Of a DNA stretch of 64,000 bases, positions 35,871 through 49,800 are shown one piece after another. The position numbers and the translations under genes were made by a program. Origin of the DNA: an uncultured Bacteroidales bacterium (GTDB lineage Bacteria; Bacteroidota; Bacteroidia; Bacteroidales; UBA1715); the NCBI GenBank assembly GCA_937892155.1, contig CALAUG010000040.1, positions 1 through 64,000 of the forward strand, read 5' to 3'. How positions within the stretch are numbered: position 1 is the first letter of the stretch; each line of letters starts with the position of its first letter. A model generated the notes under the pieces. The model was given only the letters and a program-made list of their open reading frames with translations, was not told the DNA's origin and did no database searches.

Positions 35871-36307
35871 TATCTGCTTTCTTTATCGGTTAAAGCTACC
35901 TTTATTTCGCATTCAGCAACAACTTTCCCGTTACATTCAATTTTTGCATTCAGCAGTGTCATGTTCAACATGCCGCTAAATGTTTCTTCAACCGTTGTTT
36001 TTAGCTTATCACCAACTGTAGGATAGTCAAAAATTGTTAAGTTCTTTATGGAGCCAATAACGCCAATCTTTACCGTCTTTGATTCCATATATTTATTAAT
36101 GTAACCAATTCTTGCGGCACAAGTCTGTGCCATATTTTCGACAATTCCTCCAGCGCTGAGTTTGTTGTCTTCGTCGAGAAGAATATTTTCTTGTTTTATT
36201 TCAAATTCTGTTGTGGCAATTTTCCCTTCAAATGATGTGAAGTTATCAACCATCACGAATGGTGGACGTTGTGGAATTAGTTCTATTGCAGCGATTGGAA
36301 ATTTCAT
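35870..36307 (-). CDS. Hotdog 3-hydroxyacyl-ACP dehydratase-like protein (ApeP/FabZ-like)
   Basis: 145 residues. ELIPQRPPFVMVDNF near the N-terminus and LSAGGIVENMAQTCAARIGYI in the centre match the ApeP-like dehydratases of aryl-polyene clusters; the FabZ His region is replaced by QRPPF and the central helix starts at Glu. It would remove water from 3-hydroxyacyl-ACP. It is directly coupled to the thioesterase gene and belongs with the KS and ACP genes nearby. Confidence 0.8.
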   Translation of the reverse strand: MKFPIAAIELIPQRPPFVMVDNFTSFEGKIATTEFEIKQENILLDEDNKLSAGGIVENMAQTCAARIGYINKYMESKTVKIGVIGSIKNLTIFDYPTVGDKLKTTVEETFSGMLNMTLLNAKIECNGKVVAECEIKVALTDKESR

Positions 36308-36323
36308 AGGGCGAATTTATTAC

Positions 36324-36354
36324 AAAAAAAGGAAGTCATAAAGGCTTCCTTTTT
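36324..36354 (-). terminator. Terminator of the PorP/SprF gene
   Basis: AAAAAGGAAG / CTTCCTTTTT stem, symmetrical and able to act in both directions. It lies 22 bases past the stop codon. Confidence 0.85.
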
Positions 36355-36376
36355 AGTCATATTTATGAATAACGGA

Positions 36377-37543
36377 TTATCGTAGGAATTTTTCGTTTGG
36401 ATGCGGAATAGCAGAGCGTTTTGCACTCTTTCCTTTGATAGCCAAGTCGTGAATTTCAAAACTCAGTGTTACTTCATGTGTACCACCTGTCGACAAACCT
36501 GCGTTTGAAATAGTCATATCATAGCTATACAAGAATTGGTACAATTGTTTTTTATCTTTTGAATATTTGATATAACCAAGTGTTAGGATAAGAGCATCAA
36601 AACTTTTTGCTTTAATGCTGTTAGCTATATCTTCCAAAGATTCTTTCTTATAATATTGTTTACGAGCCCAGCATCCTACATAAAGGGAAGACATAAACGA
36701 TATTTTAGAAGGAATTGTTGCATTCAAACCAAAGGTAAGAGTCTTTGCTCCCGCTTCAGAACCTTTGAACCATTGATTGGCTTCAGCTTGGTTTTCAAAT
36801 ATGAATCCAGGGCATAACAAGAAATATTTGTTATGGAAACCTTGACGGTTGATACGGAATTGCATATAACCGTGCATTGTAAATTTCATTGGAAGAGGTG
36901 ATTCTTGACCATCATCAATCCAAGACATGTCTGGTTGAGAAAGGTGATGGAATGCAACACCAAAAACACCAGTAGCCAAATATTTTACTGGAGTTTGACG
37001 GATGTTGAATTGTACAACCGCACCTGCATTGTAATCAAATACACCTTGACTTTCAATACCATCAGTTGGAGGTACGAATTCAGTTTCGTAGATGGCACCA
37101 AAACGAGGGTCCAACTGGTCGGTGAAGGTCAATTTATCATAATCAATTCTTTTATGAACGTATTGTGCTCCTGCACCAATTTGGAACATCAAATCAGGAA
37201 GAACACGAATTTGTTTTGCGTATGCTAAACCGCCCTGAAATGTATTCAAGCAGTTTTCACCTTGAGTATTTCGAGTTAAATAAGCACCAATACCACCTTG
37301 AGCAAATTTAACATCGTAGTAATCGAAACAGATGCTTTGGGTACCCCATTCTCCAGGAACATTTGTCCATAAATGACGGTCTGTAATCGTACCCCGTAAA
37401 CCAGGATTTATACCAGTCATTGCAGGATTGTAATATGTTTCCTTTAAGTAGAACTGAGAATAGTTTGGGTCTTGTGCAAACAACGAATTTGCAAATAGCA
37501 AAGACGTGACCGCTGCAATAATAGAAATGTAAATCTTTCTCAT
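36377..37543 (-). CDS. PorP/SprF-family T9SS outer-membrane protein
   Basis: 388 residues with a signal peptide (cleavage near LFAQDPN). DPNYSQFYLKETYYNPAMTGINPGLRGTITDRHLW is the PorP/SprF signature; the rest is beta-barrel-like and ends in a family-typical tail. These proteins assist export or surface attachment of type B T9SS substrates, and usually sit next to the gene of their cargo. Here the giant CHU_C-ended gene starts on the opposite strand 298 bases away, so it is the probable partner. Confidence 0.9.
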   Translation of the reverse strand: MRKIYISIIAAVTSLLFANSLFAQDPNYSQFYLKETYYNPAMTGINPGLRGTITDRHLWTNVPGEWGTQSICFDYYDVKFAQGGIGAYLTRNTQGENCLNTFQGGLAYAKQIRVLPDLMFQIGAGAQYVHKRIDYDKLTFTDQLDPRFGAIYETEFVPPTDGIESQGVFDYNAGAVVQFNIRQTPVKYLATGVFGVAFHHLSQPDMSWIDDGQESPLPMKFTMHGYMQFRINRQGFHNKYFLLCPGFIFENQAEANQWFKGSEAGAKTLTFGLNATIPSKISFMSSLYVGCWARKQYYKKESLEDIANSIKAKSFDALILTLGYIKYSKDKKQLYQFLYSYDMTISNAGLSTGGTHEVTLSFEIHDLAIKGKSAKRSAIPHPNEKFLR

Positions 37544-37615
37544 TGTTTTCTATCTTATCGTTTCCTAAACAATTTCTTTTTTATTTCTGCCAATTTTAGA
37601 TAATAGGCAGTTGTG

Positions 37616-37623
37616 CAAATATA
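37616..37623 (-). promoter_or_regulatory. -7 element of the PorP/SprF gene
   Basis: TATATTTG on the minus strand, leader about 68 bases. Confidence 0.6.
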
Positions 37624-37779
37624 TGAAAAAAAATAAACATCGTCCTAAATCACCATTTTTTTTTGTCTCGAAAGGGAAAAACATTTTTTTTAAGACTGTG
37701 TGATTATACACATGATATTGATAGTGAACATGTTGCCGTTTCTAGTGAATATGATTTTTTTTTATTCTTTTATTTTCAG

Positions 37780-37787
37780 TATATTTG
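37780..37787 (+). promoter_or_regulatory. -7 element of the giant GH8 gene
   Basis: TATATTTG. Transcription is predicted from about 37792, diverging from the PorP/SprF promoter. Confidence 0.65.
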
Positions 37788-37841
37788 GAGAATTAATTTG
37801 GTGTAATGTTTTCCTTTCGCATATTGCGTATTTTAAAGATT

Positions 37842-40800
37842 ATGAAATATACAAAATTATATGTATTGATATGTGTATTATTCGTTTCAGTTTGGGGCAT
37901 TGCCCAAACCGCGGCGTATGATCCTTCTGTTTTCATCGATATAAATATAAATTCTGGAAATCCCGCTTATCCGTTTCCGCAGTTTTTGGAATATAAAGGT
38001 GGAGGAAAATCGTTGGCGAAATATAATGCCGAAGGTGTCACGCATGCCGATATGGAAAAAACTCTGCGCGAAGCCTACGAGATTATGATGCACCGTTGCC
38101 GCTACGAGGGTAAATATTGCGGTGTTGATTATATTTCATTCAACAGGGATGATGTTGCAGGCAACTATGGAACATTTGTGTCGGAAGGGGATGGTTACGC
38201 TCTTTTGGCAGCGGCGATTTTCGCCGATCAAAAGACATTCAATGGCTTGTATATGTGGATTCATGATATTCGTTTTTCTGGTGTGAAGCGTTTTCGTGAC
38301 GGTGGGACGAGAGGTTTGAATGCGAATGATTATGCTGGTCCGTATTTAGCCGCATGGAAAGATAAAACTTTCAATGCTGCGTATGGCTCGGACAGCCACT
38401 CGGCAACCGATGGTGATGTTGATATCGCCATGGCAATGTTGATAGCCTACAAACAATGGGGCGAATGGATGATGCAAGATGGTGCGGTTGTAAAGGATAA
38501 TGCAGGTAATCCTATTTCATTGAAATATGAAACACAACGCGTCGTTGGTGCTTTGGTTGATACACTTGGTCAATGGGATAAAGGTAGTGGGGCATTGACG
38601 GGCGAATTGAGTGGTGTTGTTGGTATTGATGGATATGAAAAACGTGGTAATTCGTGGGGTGAATTAACTCGTTGGCGTTTTACCGATGCCGCGAATGCTC
38701 AATATCCTGGGGTTAATGGGCCATATAATGTAGGACCTAATTTGTTGTCAATTTATGGTGGCAACTATATAGATTACGATGCTCCTTCTTACTTTGAGGA
38801 ATTTTGGCGCTGGTTGAAAAATGGAGATGGCGTTGATTCTAATAATGAAAATTTGGCTCCGTGGGAAATACATCAGTTTAAACGTGCTGCTGCTTCGGGA
38901 AACTGGTTGAATCAACAGGCTTATAATCAAGGATATTATGCTTCAATTGGTAATGTTAGTATGAATACTGATGGCTCTCCTACCTTTGGCGTATATGTCG
39001 ATGGTGAAGATTTTCGATATTGTTGGCGGCATGTCTTGGATTATTTGTGGCATGGAGATGCTGATTATGATTGGAATCCGACTACTCACCAAGTTATTGA
39101 AGGACAAACGAATAATTCTGAACGCTTGATGGGTATCCGTCATGCAGCTTTGTTAAAGAACCCTTCAAACTCGGGAACGCAGTTGTGTTCTAAAATGGGT
39201 GCAAGTCCCGATCCTGGACAACCTTTGTGGTTTGGTGTTTCACAAATACCACAACAGTGGCGTTTGGATGGTGGAATTACTTCGGCATATCATACAAATT
39301 ATTCTGTAGGTGCAGGTGCTACGGCTGCTGTTGCCTCCGAGGATTTGGAATTGTTGGCTGATATTTACCGTCAGTGCGAAATTATGTGGGATGGTAATAA
39401 TACGGCTGCAAAACTAGATCCGGAAGAACGTTATATTGGTAGTACGCCGAAATATTTTCACGGGTGGTTTAGAACATTGGGTATGCTGGTGTGCTCTGGA
39501 AACTTGCAAGCTCCAGAGGATATGAAACCTGCTGCTAACATGAAGGTATATATGTCGGTTGACAAGACATACGCGTACGAAGGTGATAAAGTCGCATATA
39601 CTGTGCAGTATAGAAATTATGGCTCTTTAGACGCTCAAAATGTAAAAATTCAAACGCCACTTGATGAAGATTATACGTTTGTAAGTGCCACAAAAGGTGG
39701 CGTTTATGATCCAGCAACACATACAATTACTTGGAATATAGGTACTGTAAAAGGATTTAAATCTGGCGGTCTTGCTGCGACTCAGGATTCGGTTGCGTTT
39801 ACAGTTAAGATTACAAGTTTGGCAAATTCACGTGTGTGCGAAACAAGTACAATCAGCGGTAGTAATTTCGATGAATGGATAAGCAACGAATATCCAAACC
39901 ATGCAACTTACACAATGGAACGTAACTGTGTTGATGTGTTGGCTAATCGTAGTTTGATTCTTGAAAAAACAGCAAATCGAACCGAACTTAATCCAAATGA
40001 TAAGGTCACTTTCACTGTAAATTTTGAAAATGTTTCTTCCGATGATTCGTGGATGAATGGTGGCCGCGATAATGTCCGCATTTCGTATGGAAATTATTAT
40101 ATGAAAGGAAATGCGTATCAATTTTATCATTTGTATCGTTTCTGGAACGATTCGTACGAAGCATATATTAATATGAATAATTACCGTGTGTCATATTTTA
40201 TGTATGATGCCGCTGCACAAGGGTTGTATGATGCCACTACGAATCCTACAGGATGGACTTTTGTTGTTGATAACCAGAATGACCTTGATAAATATGGATA
40301 CAATCCAGCAACTGGTCCAATTACGTTCACATACCAAAAAATTCCTCAAGGTGAAGATGAGTATGGAAAATGGAATCAACGTTTAATGATTCGATTTGCC
40401 GATGTTTTGATGGCTCCGTCAACTCATGTATACGACAAGTTGGATTCTCAATATTTGTTGCATAAGGGTGTCTGGGGACCGGGTTTCATTCGTGCACGTT
40501 TGGCATCAAATCCGAATTCAGACTTGACGACTCGTGTGCAGGATGACTGGTCGTTCTCTACTGATATTACTGCTGGAACAATTGATGGACAAGGTGAAAC
40601 GTTCACATTGATTACTCCATGTTGGGCAAATTACGAGAATCTAGGATACGAAATTGATAATTATTCCCGTCATACGTGTAGTAGTCCAACATCAAAATTG
40701 AAAAACTTCGACCGTGTTTTGGTTGAGGAATTTGATGGTTATACATGGCGTCGTATTCAAGGTCGTGGCCCACTTCCAGGAAAAGAAGCATATCATGTAA

Positions 40801-43800
40801 CTATTGTCGATACAATTCCAAAAGAATTGACATTCGATGCGTTTGTTACCAAAAAAGCGCTTGGTATAGATGCTACGTACACTGCTGCTCCCGCAGGTGC
40901 TAGTTATTCTGGTATTGTAAAATGGACAATCCCTGAAATGTTGGTCGGTGAAAGTGGTAAATTGGTTTATACTTGTGTTGCAAAAGACCTTGGTTGTCCG
41001 AATGTTGAGGATACATATTATATAAATGCGGCTTGGATTTATTCCGACACAGACTCTCCTGATTCTTCATCTGTTGAATTAATGACAACTTGCTCGGATT
41101 TGCCTCCATATATTGAGCCTCAGGATGCCTTGTTTAAAACCGCTTCGGTAACGACGGCATCAGTGGGAGACGAAATATCGTATGAATTAAAATATGTCAA
41201 TACCAAGGGTACCATTGTCGATGATGATTGTTCTTCTACAACGAATTGGATGACATTGGGTAATGGTTCAATGTCAACTGTTTCTAATGGTGCATTGAAG
41301 TTGAGTGGCTCATATTTCTTCGGACCAAAGTATTCATACGGAAAAGATGGAGCGGTTTATTTGTCATTTACGGGTAAGCCGTATGCGACACAAAATCTGT
41401 ATTTCGTTATGCGTTACGAAAGTGGTACACCGGGGAACTCTAATTTTAAGGGTGTCTGTATGAAGTTGTTGATTAATATAGACGGTAATCACAATTTTGG
41501 ATATGAATTATATAATAATGGCACGTTGTTGAAGAAAGAAGGTTCTGGATGGGCCGATGCAATCCAATATTCTGGTGATGCAGAAAATCCTGTTTTCAAG
41601 TTTGTGCTGAATGGCGACCATTTATATATGTATATTAATGACGCAGAAAATGACTGGACCAGCGTTGTAAAAGATTGGTCAGGATTAACAACAAGTCCAG
41701 GATATTTTGGAATGTACGTAAATAGCAATGGAAATAATCAGACTGCTTTGAATAATTTCCGCTCCGAACTTGATTACGGTTTTGATATTCAATTGTCTGA
41801 CGAATTACCTTCGGAATTGACAAACATTACAAACATTTCTGGTAGTGGTACATATAGTGCGGGAACTAACAAAATTACATGGCCTATGGTCAGTGGACCA
41901 ATTGCGCCAAACGATGAGGTTTCGTATACTTTCGATGCAACAGTTCATGCCTGCAATAGTTATATAAACAATTATGGTGTTGCAAAAGTGTATGGACAAG
42001 ATGAAATTCGGGTCGTAAATTCTGTTAAGTGTGGTGCGTCAGTCTGTCCTGATGCTCCTGAAACCGAGGACGTCTCGGTTTGTGTCGGAGAGGTGAAAAA
42101 TCTTTCTGCTACAGGTGAGACAAATGCTAAATATACGTGGTATTCTTCAGCAACAGGAACAGAAACGGTTTCGCCTAAATTTACAGCAACAGAGGTGGGA
42201 ACGTTTGATTTCTATGTTTCTCAGACTGTCGGGGGTTGTGAAAGTGCAAGAACAAAATTGACCGTAACAGTTACTCAGCCTGAAAAACCTGTAGTTTCTA
42301 ATGTCTCTCTCTGCAAAAATCAGACTAGTGTTGATGAATTGACAGCCACTGGTAGTTCATTAAAATGGTATAATGGTAGTGATGTGGAATTGTCTGCTGC
42401 TCCTGTACCAGACGTTTCCATTGAAGGTGATGTCTCTTATTTCGTAACACAAACTGTTGATGGGTGCGAAAGCGAAAAAGCAGAAATCACGGTTTCTGTC
42501 GGTGCATTGCCAAAACCAACAACGGAAAATGTCACGTATTGTTTGGGTGAAGAAGTGTCTGCATTAACGGCTACTGCCACAGAATCTTTACAGTGGTATG
42601 AAACAGAAACAGGTGGTACGGCAAGTACGCAAATTATACCGCTGACGAGTAGTGTTGGAACTACAACATATTATGTTTCGCAAACGACAGGTGAATGTGA
42701 AAGTGAACGTGCATCGCTTGTTGTTACTGTAAAGCCAAATCCGGTCGCTACAATTTCTGCTACTGCAGAAGGATATTGCGGCGAAGCGTCGGATGTTAAA
42801 TTATCATTGGAGAGCGAAGTCGCTTTGACGACAGCAACATTCAAATGGCTTAATGGAACTGCTGTTGCGGGAACATCTTCTACAATTGTAAACGCCGAGG
42901 CTGGAACTTATACATGTACTTTGGAACTTGATGGTTGTGAATATACAACTGAGTCAAAAACAATTGTAAAAAGTGAAAATCCTACATATACGATTACAGG
43001 TGCTGGTAGTTATTGCCCAGAATCAGAGTCGAAAACTCCTGTTGTAATTACGTTTACTGCTGGTAAAGCTCCGTTTACGTTTACTGAAAATGTGACAGGA
43101 GCAAATACTTCAACTGAAAACACATTTACTATTACTAATCCGTCGGGTGGCGTGTATAAGCTCACTTCGTTGACCGATGACAATGGTTGTGAAATGACGG
43201 CGACTGCCGCCAGCGTAGAGGTGGTTGATTTGGAAACACCTGATTTGTCCATCGTTTCTATCCCAAGTGTGTGCGCAGGAAGCGATGCGGTTGACGTGAG
43301 CAACTACGTTACTGCCGGCACGGGAACACTTTCATACGAAACAGATAAAGGTACGATTACGGCTGCTGGCGTTCTGAGCGATTTAACGACGGCTGGCGAA
43401 TATACGGTTACGGTGAAACTCAAGGGTACCACGTCTCCGTATTGCGTGAATACGCAAACGGCAATTGTCACGGTAGCCGAAAATCCTTCGGTGTCGCTTG
43501 CTGCAACATATACGGTTTGCTCCGAATCCGATTTGGAATTGACGCCGACAAACAATGGAACATCAACGTATTCGTATGCGTGGGCAGGCGACGGTGCTAC
43601 AAAATTGAACAGTATATCGTTGGATAATCCTACATTCAACGCCGAAGTTACTGCCGATACCGATTATACTTTGGAATTGACTGTAACAGATAGGGCAAAT
43701 TCTTGTACTTCAACAGTATTTACAACAATTACAACGTATGCATTGCCAACGGTAACATTGTCTGCCGAGAAGGATTACATTTGTTCCGATGAGGAATTGG

Positions 43801-46800
43801 ACGTGAAAGCAAATGTAAATAGTTCTAATGCGGATAAATATTATTTTTCTGTTGGTCCGACTCAAAAAGCAAAATTCGCTCCTGGTAATTTGCAATATCA
43901 GGCAAGCACGAATACGTGGAGATTTGCAGATGAACAATTTACTATCATAGAACAAGGAAACGCAAATAAATCGGCAACATACGATGGTTGGGTGGATTTG
44001 TTTGGCTGGGGAACAAGTGGTTGGTCTGGTTCGGGAGCTAATAAATATCAACCATATGATTTGGGTGGTGGAAATAATGACTACTATTTAGGTGGTTCCG
44101 CAGGAAATAATATGACTGGGGATTATGCGAATGCCGATTGGGGTATTTATAATGCAATTTCAAATGGCGGAAATAAGGCAGGACTTTGGAGAACGCCGAC
44201 TATGGCTGAATGGGAATATCTACGTTCTGGAAGACCCAATGCCGATAATTTAGTAGCAGCTGCGAGTGTCAACAATGTTAATGGTGTAATAATATTACCT
44301 GATAATTGGGAACTACCAAGTGGTATCACATTCAATCCTGGTTTCTCTTCTGGCAATGGAAGCGAATACTTCAAGACTATCAATGAATATACCTATGATG
44401 AATGGAAGAAAATGGAAGCAAATGGTGCTTTATTTTTGCCAACATCATGTACACTGGCAGGAACTACCGTACAATATATTAATGAAGACGGTTCTTATTG
44501 GTCAAGCACAACAAGTGGAGCATCAGCTTGTTATTTTGGATTACGAAGCAATAAAACAAGTTTTATTTATCAATACAACCGAGGATATGGACGTGGTGTT
44601 CGTCTGCTAAAAGAAGTTGCTACAGGAAATGGTGATGGAATAGGAGATTGGACAAATGCAACGAAAGTTACTGATACAACTGCAACAATTGACGGAAGTG
44701 CAAATGCCGCTGGGCCGTTGACTGTTTCGTATGTATATACCGATGGTCATTCTTGTAAATCAAAAGAATCGACAAAAGATTTTACAATCGTTGCAAAACC
44801 AGACAAACCACAAGTTACAACTATTTCGTATTGCTTGAATGCCGAAGTTACAACACCGCTGACATTGAACGGCGTGACTAATCCGCTTTGGTACGGAACC
44901 ACAGGAACGGATACTCCTTCGGCAACGGGTCCGATACCTTCAACAGCAAGTGTGGGGACAACGAAATATTATGTAAGTCAGGTGGTTGACGGTTGCGAAA
45001 GTGAACAGGCAGAACTGTCGGTTGTGGTAAAAGATAAACTGACACCTGAAATTGTCTTGTCGGAAACATCAGTTTGTGAAGGAACGAAAATAGACGTTTC
45101 TTTGGCTCAGAATTTTGATAGTCAAACGTGGACGGGTACGGCAACGAACTTTATGAATTCTACTTCGATGGCGGCACCGACATTCTTGGCGACGGCTACT
45201 CCTGCAACATATACATTGCAAGTTGATGTTGTTGATGGTAGTGGTTGTACGGGAACATCAGAAGAAATAACTATTATAGTCAATCCAATTCCTGTAGTTT
45301 CGCTTTCAACGGCAAAAGCTGGAAATTGTATTTCAGAAACAACAGCACAAACGATTACGGCAACAATAGAACCTTCTGATTTGAATGGTACGTTCCAGTG
45401 GACGAATGTTACCGATGAATCAAAGACATCTGCATCGTTCGTGCCAAGTTCTCACAGTGCTGGCGATTACGAAGTGACATATCAGTTCACAAGTGATGCG
45501 AACTGTGCGTCGAATGTGGCAACGCTGACGATGAGCGTGTACGCTTTGCCAGAAATAACCATAACTCCAAGTAAGACCGACGTGTGTGCAAGTGGTGAAT
45601 ATAGTGCAGACGTTACGATGACGCCGTCGCTTACGACAGGAACTTTCGAATATTCCGTCGATAATGGAACAATCGGAACCGATGGAACACTTCCGACTTC
45701 AAATGGTGCGGGAACATATACTATTACGTTGATGTATACCGATGGAAATTCTTGTCAGAAAACGGCTGAAACTATTGTTACAATTCACGAATTGCCTGAT
45801 GTGAAATTTGCGTCAACAAACCCGACGGAAATCTGTTATAACACGTCTGCAGTTACGTTGGCGGTTGAACCGGCAACAACAACGGCTGCAAACTTCAAGT
45901 TTGTCGGTACAAGCGGAGCTTCTTCGGCAGAATTTAATCCGGCAACGGCTGCCGTCGGACAAAATGCGATAACATACACTTACACCGATGCGTTTGGGTG
46001 TCAAAATTCTGCAACACATAATCTTGAGGTTGTTAAAGTGCTTGCTCCGACTGTTGATGCGCCGAATCCTAAAACTGTGACAATTGATGACTTCGGCGTT
46101 TTGCTTGATGTGACGACTATGACTGCAACAGCAAACGTGGCAACAGACGAGTTGATTTGGCAAGATGAAGCACGTACTCAATTGGAAACAGGAAATTCTT
46201 ACGAAAGCCCCGAAACTACGGAAGGCCAGTATTCATATTTTGTAAAGGAATATAGAACCATAAATGGCAAAGCTTGTTACAGCGATAGCACGCTGGCAAC
46301 ATTGGTTCTTTCTAATTGTTCCGCAAAATCGCCAATTGCCGAAAGTAAGAAATTATGTGTGGGCGACGATGGTGCAATTACGTTGACTGCGACAAATGCA
46401 GGTGGTAGCAAGAAGTTGTCGTGGTTCAGCGACAGAGAATTGACATCCATTCTGCAAGACGATTCCGACACGTATGCAACGACGGTGGCAACAACTTCTG
46501 CGGCTGTATTCACATATTATGCTGCCGAATATGACGCCGATAAAGATTGTTGGTCTGTTCCAACGCCAGTTACGGTTACGGTGAATGATTTGCCACAAGT
46601 GTCTATAAATCAGATAGATTACCTTTGCTATGGCGATGGAACATACACGGCAACGGGAACGATAAATTCTATCGTTTCTACAGCTGGTACGTGGTCGGTG
46701 GTTGGTGACGAAATTACCGTCGATGCTCAGTCTGGCGTGCTTGACCTGACTTCGGCTGGAAAGATGGATGGAACTTATACGTTGCAATATACGTATGTTG

Positions 46801-49800
46801 ACGATAATAATTGTACGTTCACGGCTTCTGAAGAATTTAATGTTGAATATCCAAATCAGCCATCATCGAATGGTTGGCTTGGCATTGTTTCAAAACCGAT
46901 AGAGGTGGAACTTGCAGCTGACGATAATTCGTTGGAAGCAAGTTATTCCGAAGTTCGTTGGTATGCGGCAAATTCAAATACGCCAGTTACAGGCAATACG
47001 TGGAAAACAGGCGATGATCCTGCAACGGAACATACATCTACCTATTATCTGACGCAGGTTGTCAATGGTTGCGAAAGCGAACGTGCAACGACGACCGTGC
47101 AGATTGTAAGTTGTCCGTTTGCGAAACCTGACGTTGTTTCTGCCGTTGCTTGTAAGAACGCAACCAGTTTAGATGATTTAACGGCTTCGTTGCCAACAAC
47201 GACAACCGTTCCTGCCGACAAATGGATTTGGTACGACGCAAATAAAACGGAACTGACTGCGGGAACGGCAAGTACATATACTTCGGGAGTTTCAACGGCG
47301 ACGGCTGGGGCAACCACATTCTATGTTGGCTATCTTGCAACGGAACCGACTACGCAAGAACAATGTCCGAGTCCGCTCACCGAGGTTACGGTTACAATTA
47401 ATGAATTGCCTTCAGTTACGATTACTCCTGTTGATAACGCGATTTGTTACGAACTTGGCGATTACCAAATGTCGGCAACGGTGAACGGAACAATGACGAC
47501 TGCTGGTGATTGGTCGGTTGAAAACAATGCGGCTGTAGTGTCAAGTTATGGTATCTTCAATTCAAAACAGAATGGTCAGGTTGACGCTTCGTACAACGTT
47601 CGTTACACCTACACCGACCAAAATACGAATTGTTCAAATTATGATGAATTGACTGTCACGGTTGAATATCCAGAAATTCCGTCTGCCAATGATTATGCAG
47701 GTTTGACTTCGCAACCAGACCCGGTAATCCTTAGCGCACAATTCTTGGAGTTGCTTGGAACGGCGAATTGGTATGCTAACGGTGTTGTTGCTTCGAATAG
47801 TACACAATGGACAACAGACGATAATCCGTCACAAGCTCACACGTCAAATTACAATTTGTCACAAACGGTTCAAGGTTGCGAAAGCGAGAAAGTTCCCGTA
47901 ACGGTAACAATTAATGATTGTCCGTTTATGGCTCCAGTTGCAACGGGAACGGAGATTTGTCAAGACGGAACAAATTTGTCGGATATTTCGGCTTCGCTAC
48001 CGTCGTCAACAACCGTTTCTGCTGATTCGTGGATATGGTATGATGGCGATAAAAATGAATTGACACGTGGAACTGCAAATTCATTCGCTACAGGCGTTTC
48101 AACGGCGACTTCGAAAACATACACGTTCTATGTAAGTTATTTGGCAACCGATGTATTGTCGCATATTCAGTGCGAAAGTGCGAAAGCAGAGGTTACGGTT
48201 GTGGTGAATCCGTTGCCAGAAATTACCTTTGACCAGTCGAACAAACAACTTGTTTGTTACGATGGAGGCGATGTTGCGTGGAAAACAAGTGTTGACTATC
48301 ATTCAAACGGTGTTGGTAGTGGATCTTGGGCTGTTGACGGAACAGAAAACAATGGCATTACGTCGGCTGGCGTGTTTAATCCAACCGCATTCGGAGAACA
48401 AACAGGCACGTATGAAATTTCATACACTTACACCGATGGCAAATCGTGTGTGAACACGGCAAAACAGAATATCAAGGTTCAATTTACTCTAGCACCAGAG
48501 GTATCTGATTTTGCAGCACTGACGGAACAAAATAAGACAGTTGTTGTTTCTGCAACGCCAATAAGCAATGATGCAGAGATAACTTGGTATGATGCGAATA
48601 ATGCAAAGAAATCTAATAATACCGTATTTGAAACTGGTGATAATGGAACAATGGTCACTCATAAATCATATTTTGCTACGCAAACAATCAATACGTGTGA
48701 AAGTAAGAAATCGGAAGCAAAAGTTGATATTATTGATTGTCCAGTCCCCAAACCGGTGATTGTTTCGCCAGAACCAATTTGTAACTACGATGTTGTTCCG
48801 GAATTACAAGCTTCGTTGGGCGATTGGGCAGAACGTCCAACTGGGTCTGGTTCTATCGTGTTTAATTTCTATGATGAAGAAAATGCAACAACGCCGATTT
48901 CAAGTGACTTAGAAGGGACATTTACTCCAAATATAGATAAGACAAAGGCGGCTACATATACATTCTGGGTTGCAGAATACGACGAAAATGTTGTTCCTGC
49001 TGCGTGCGAGGGAAAACGTGCAAAAGTAACCTTGAATGTTGTGAAAACGTCGGAACCAAAGATTTCACTGTCTCTAGATGCTATATGTCAATATGAAGAC
49101 AATCCAACGTTGAGAGGTATAGGTGAAAATATTCAATGGTATGAAAATGAACCGACATATCCAGCAGAAAATCCTGATGGTGATGGTACTTCGTACATTC
49201 CGTCTTTCGACCAAGTTGGAAATCATACGGTATGGATGACTCAAACTGTGGATGGTTGTTTGTCCGAAGCAGTTTCTGCATCCTATGAAATAAAACCAAT
49301 ACCAAATAAACCACAAACACAAGATGCTTCGGTGTGCGAAACAAACAATAATGCTGCGGTTCGTGCAACAGCTGACAACGGTGGATTTATTACGTGGTAC
49401 ATGAATATTGACGCAACAGGTATGCTGGTGAAATCTTCCGATTACAGCCCATCTGTCGCAAATCCAGGAACATATACCTATTATGCAACTCAGACGGTTG
49501 ATGGTTGTGAAAGTCAAACGGAGATTGCAACATATACGATAAAACCATTGCCGAAAGTTCCGGTAATAGAAACAAATTCTGTGTCGTGCGATTACGATAC
49601 TGAACATATTCTGTCTGTTGCTTCAAAGGAAAATGTTGAGGTCGTATGGTATTCTTCCATGGATACTACGTCGTTTCTTGCAACGGGAAATGTGTACACA
49701 CATACTGTAACTTCGTCGGGTATGCAGCGCTATTTTGCACGTCAACGCGAAAATGGCTGCCTTGGAAATTATGCTATGGCAGCGTTTAACATAGTTGAAA

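Noticed and set aside
43010..43639. Long open frames on the minus strand inside the giant gene (for example 43304-43639)
   Set aside because: They are shadows of a repetitive Thr/Val/Glu-rich coding strand; no start signals, no recognisable protein, and the plus frame is continuous and has clear domains.
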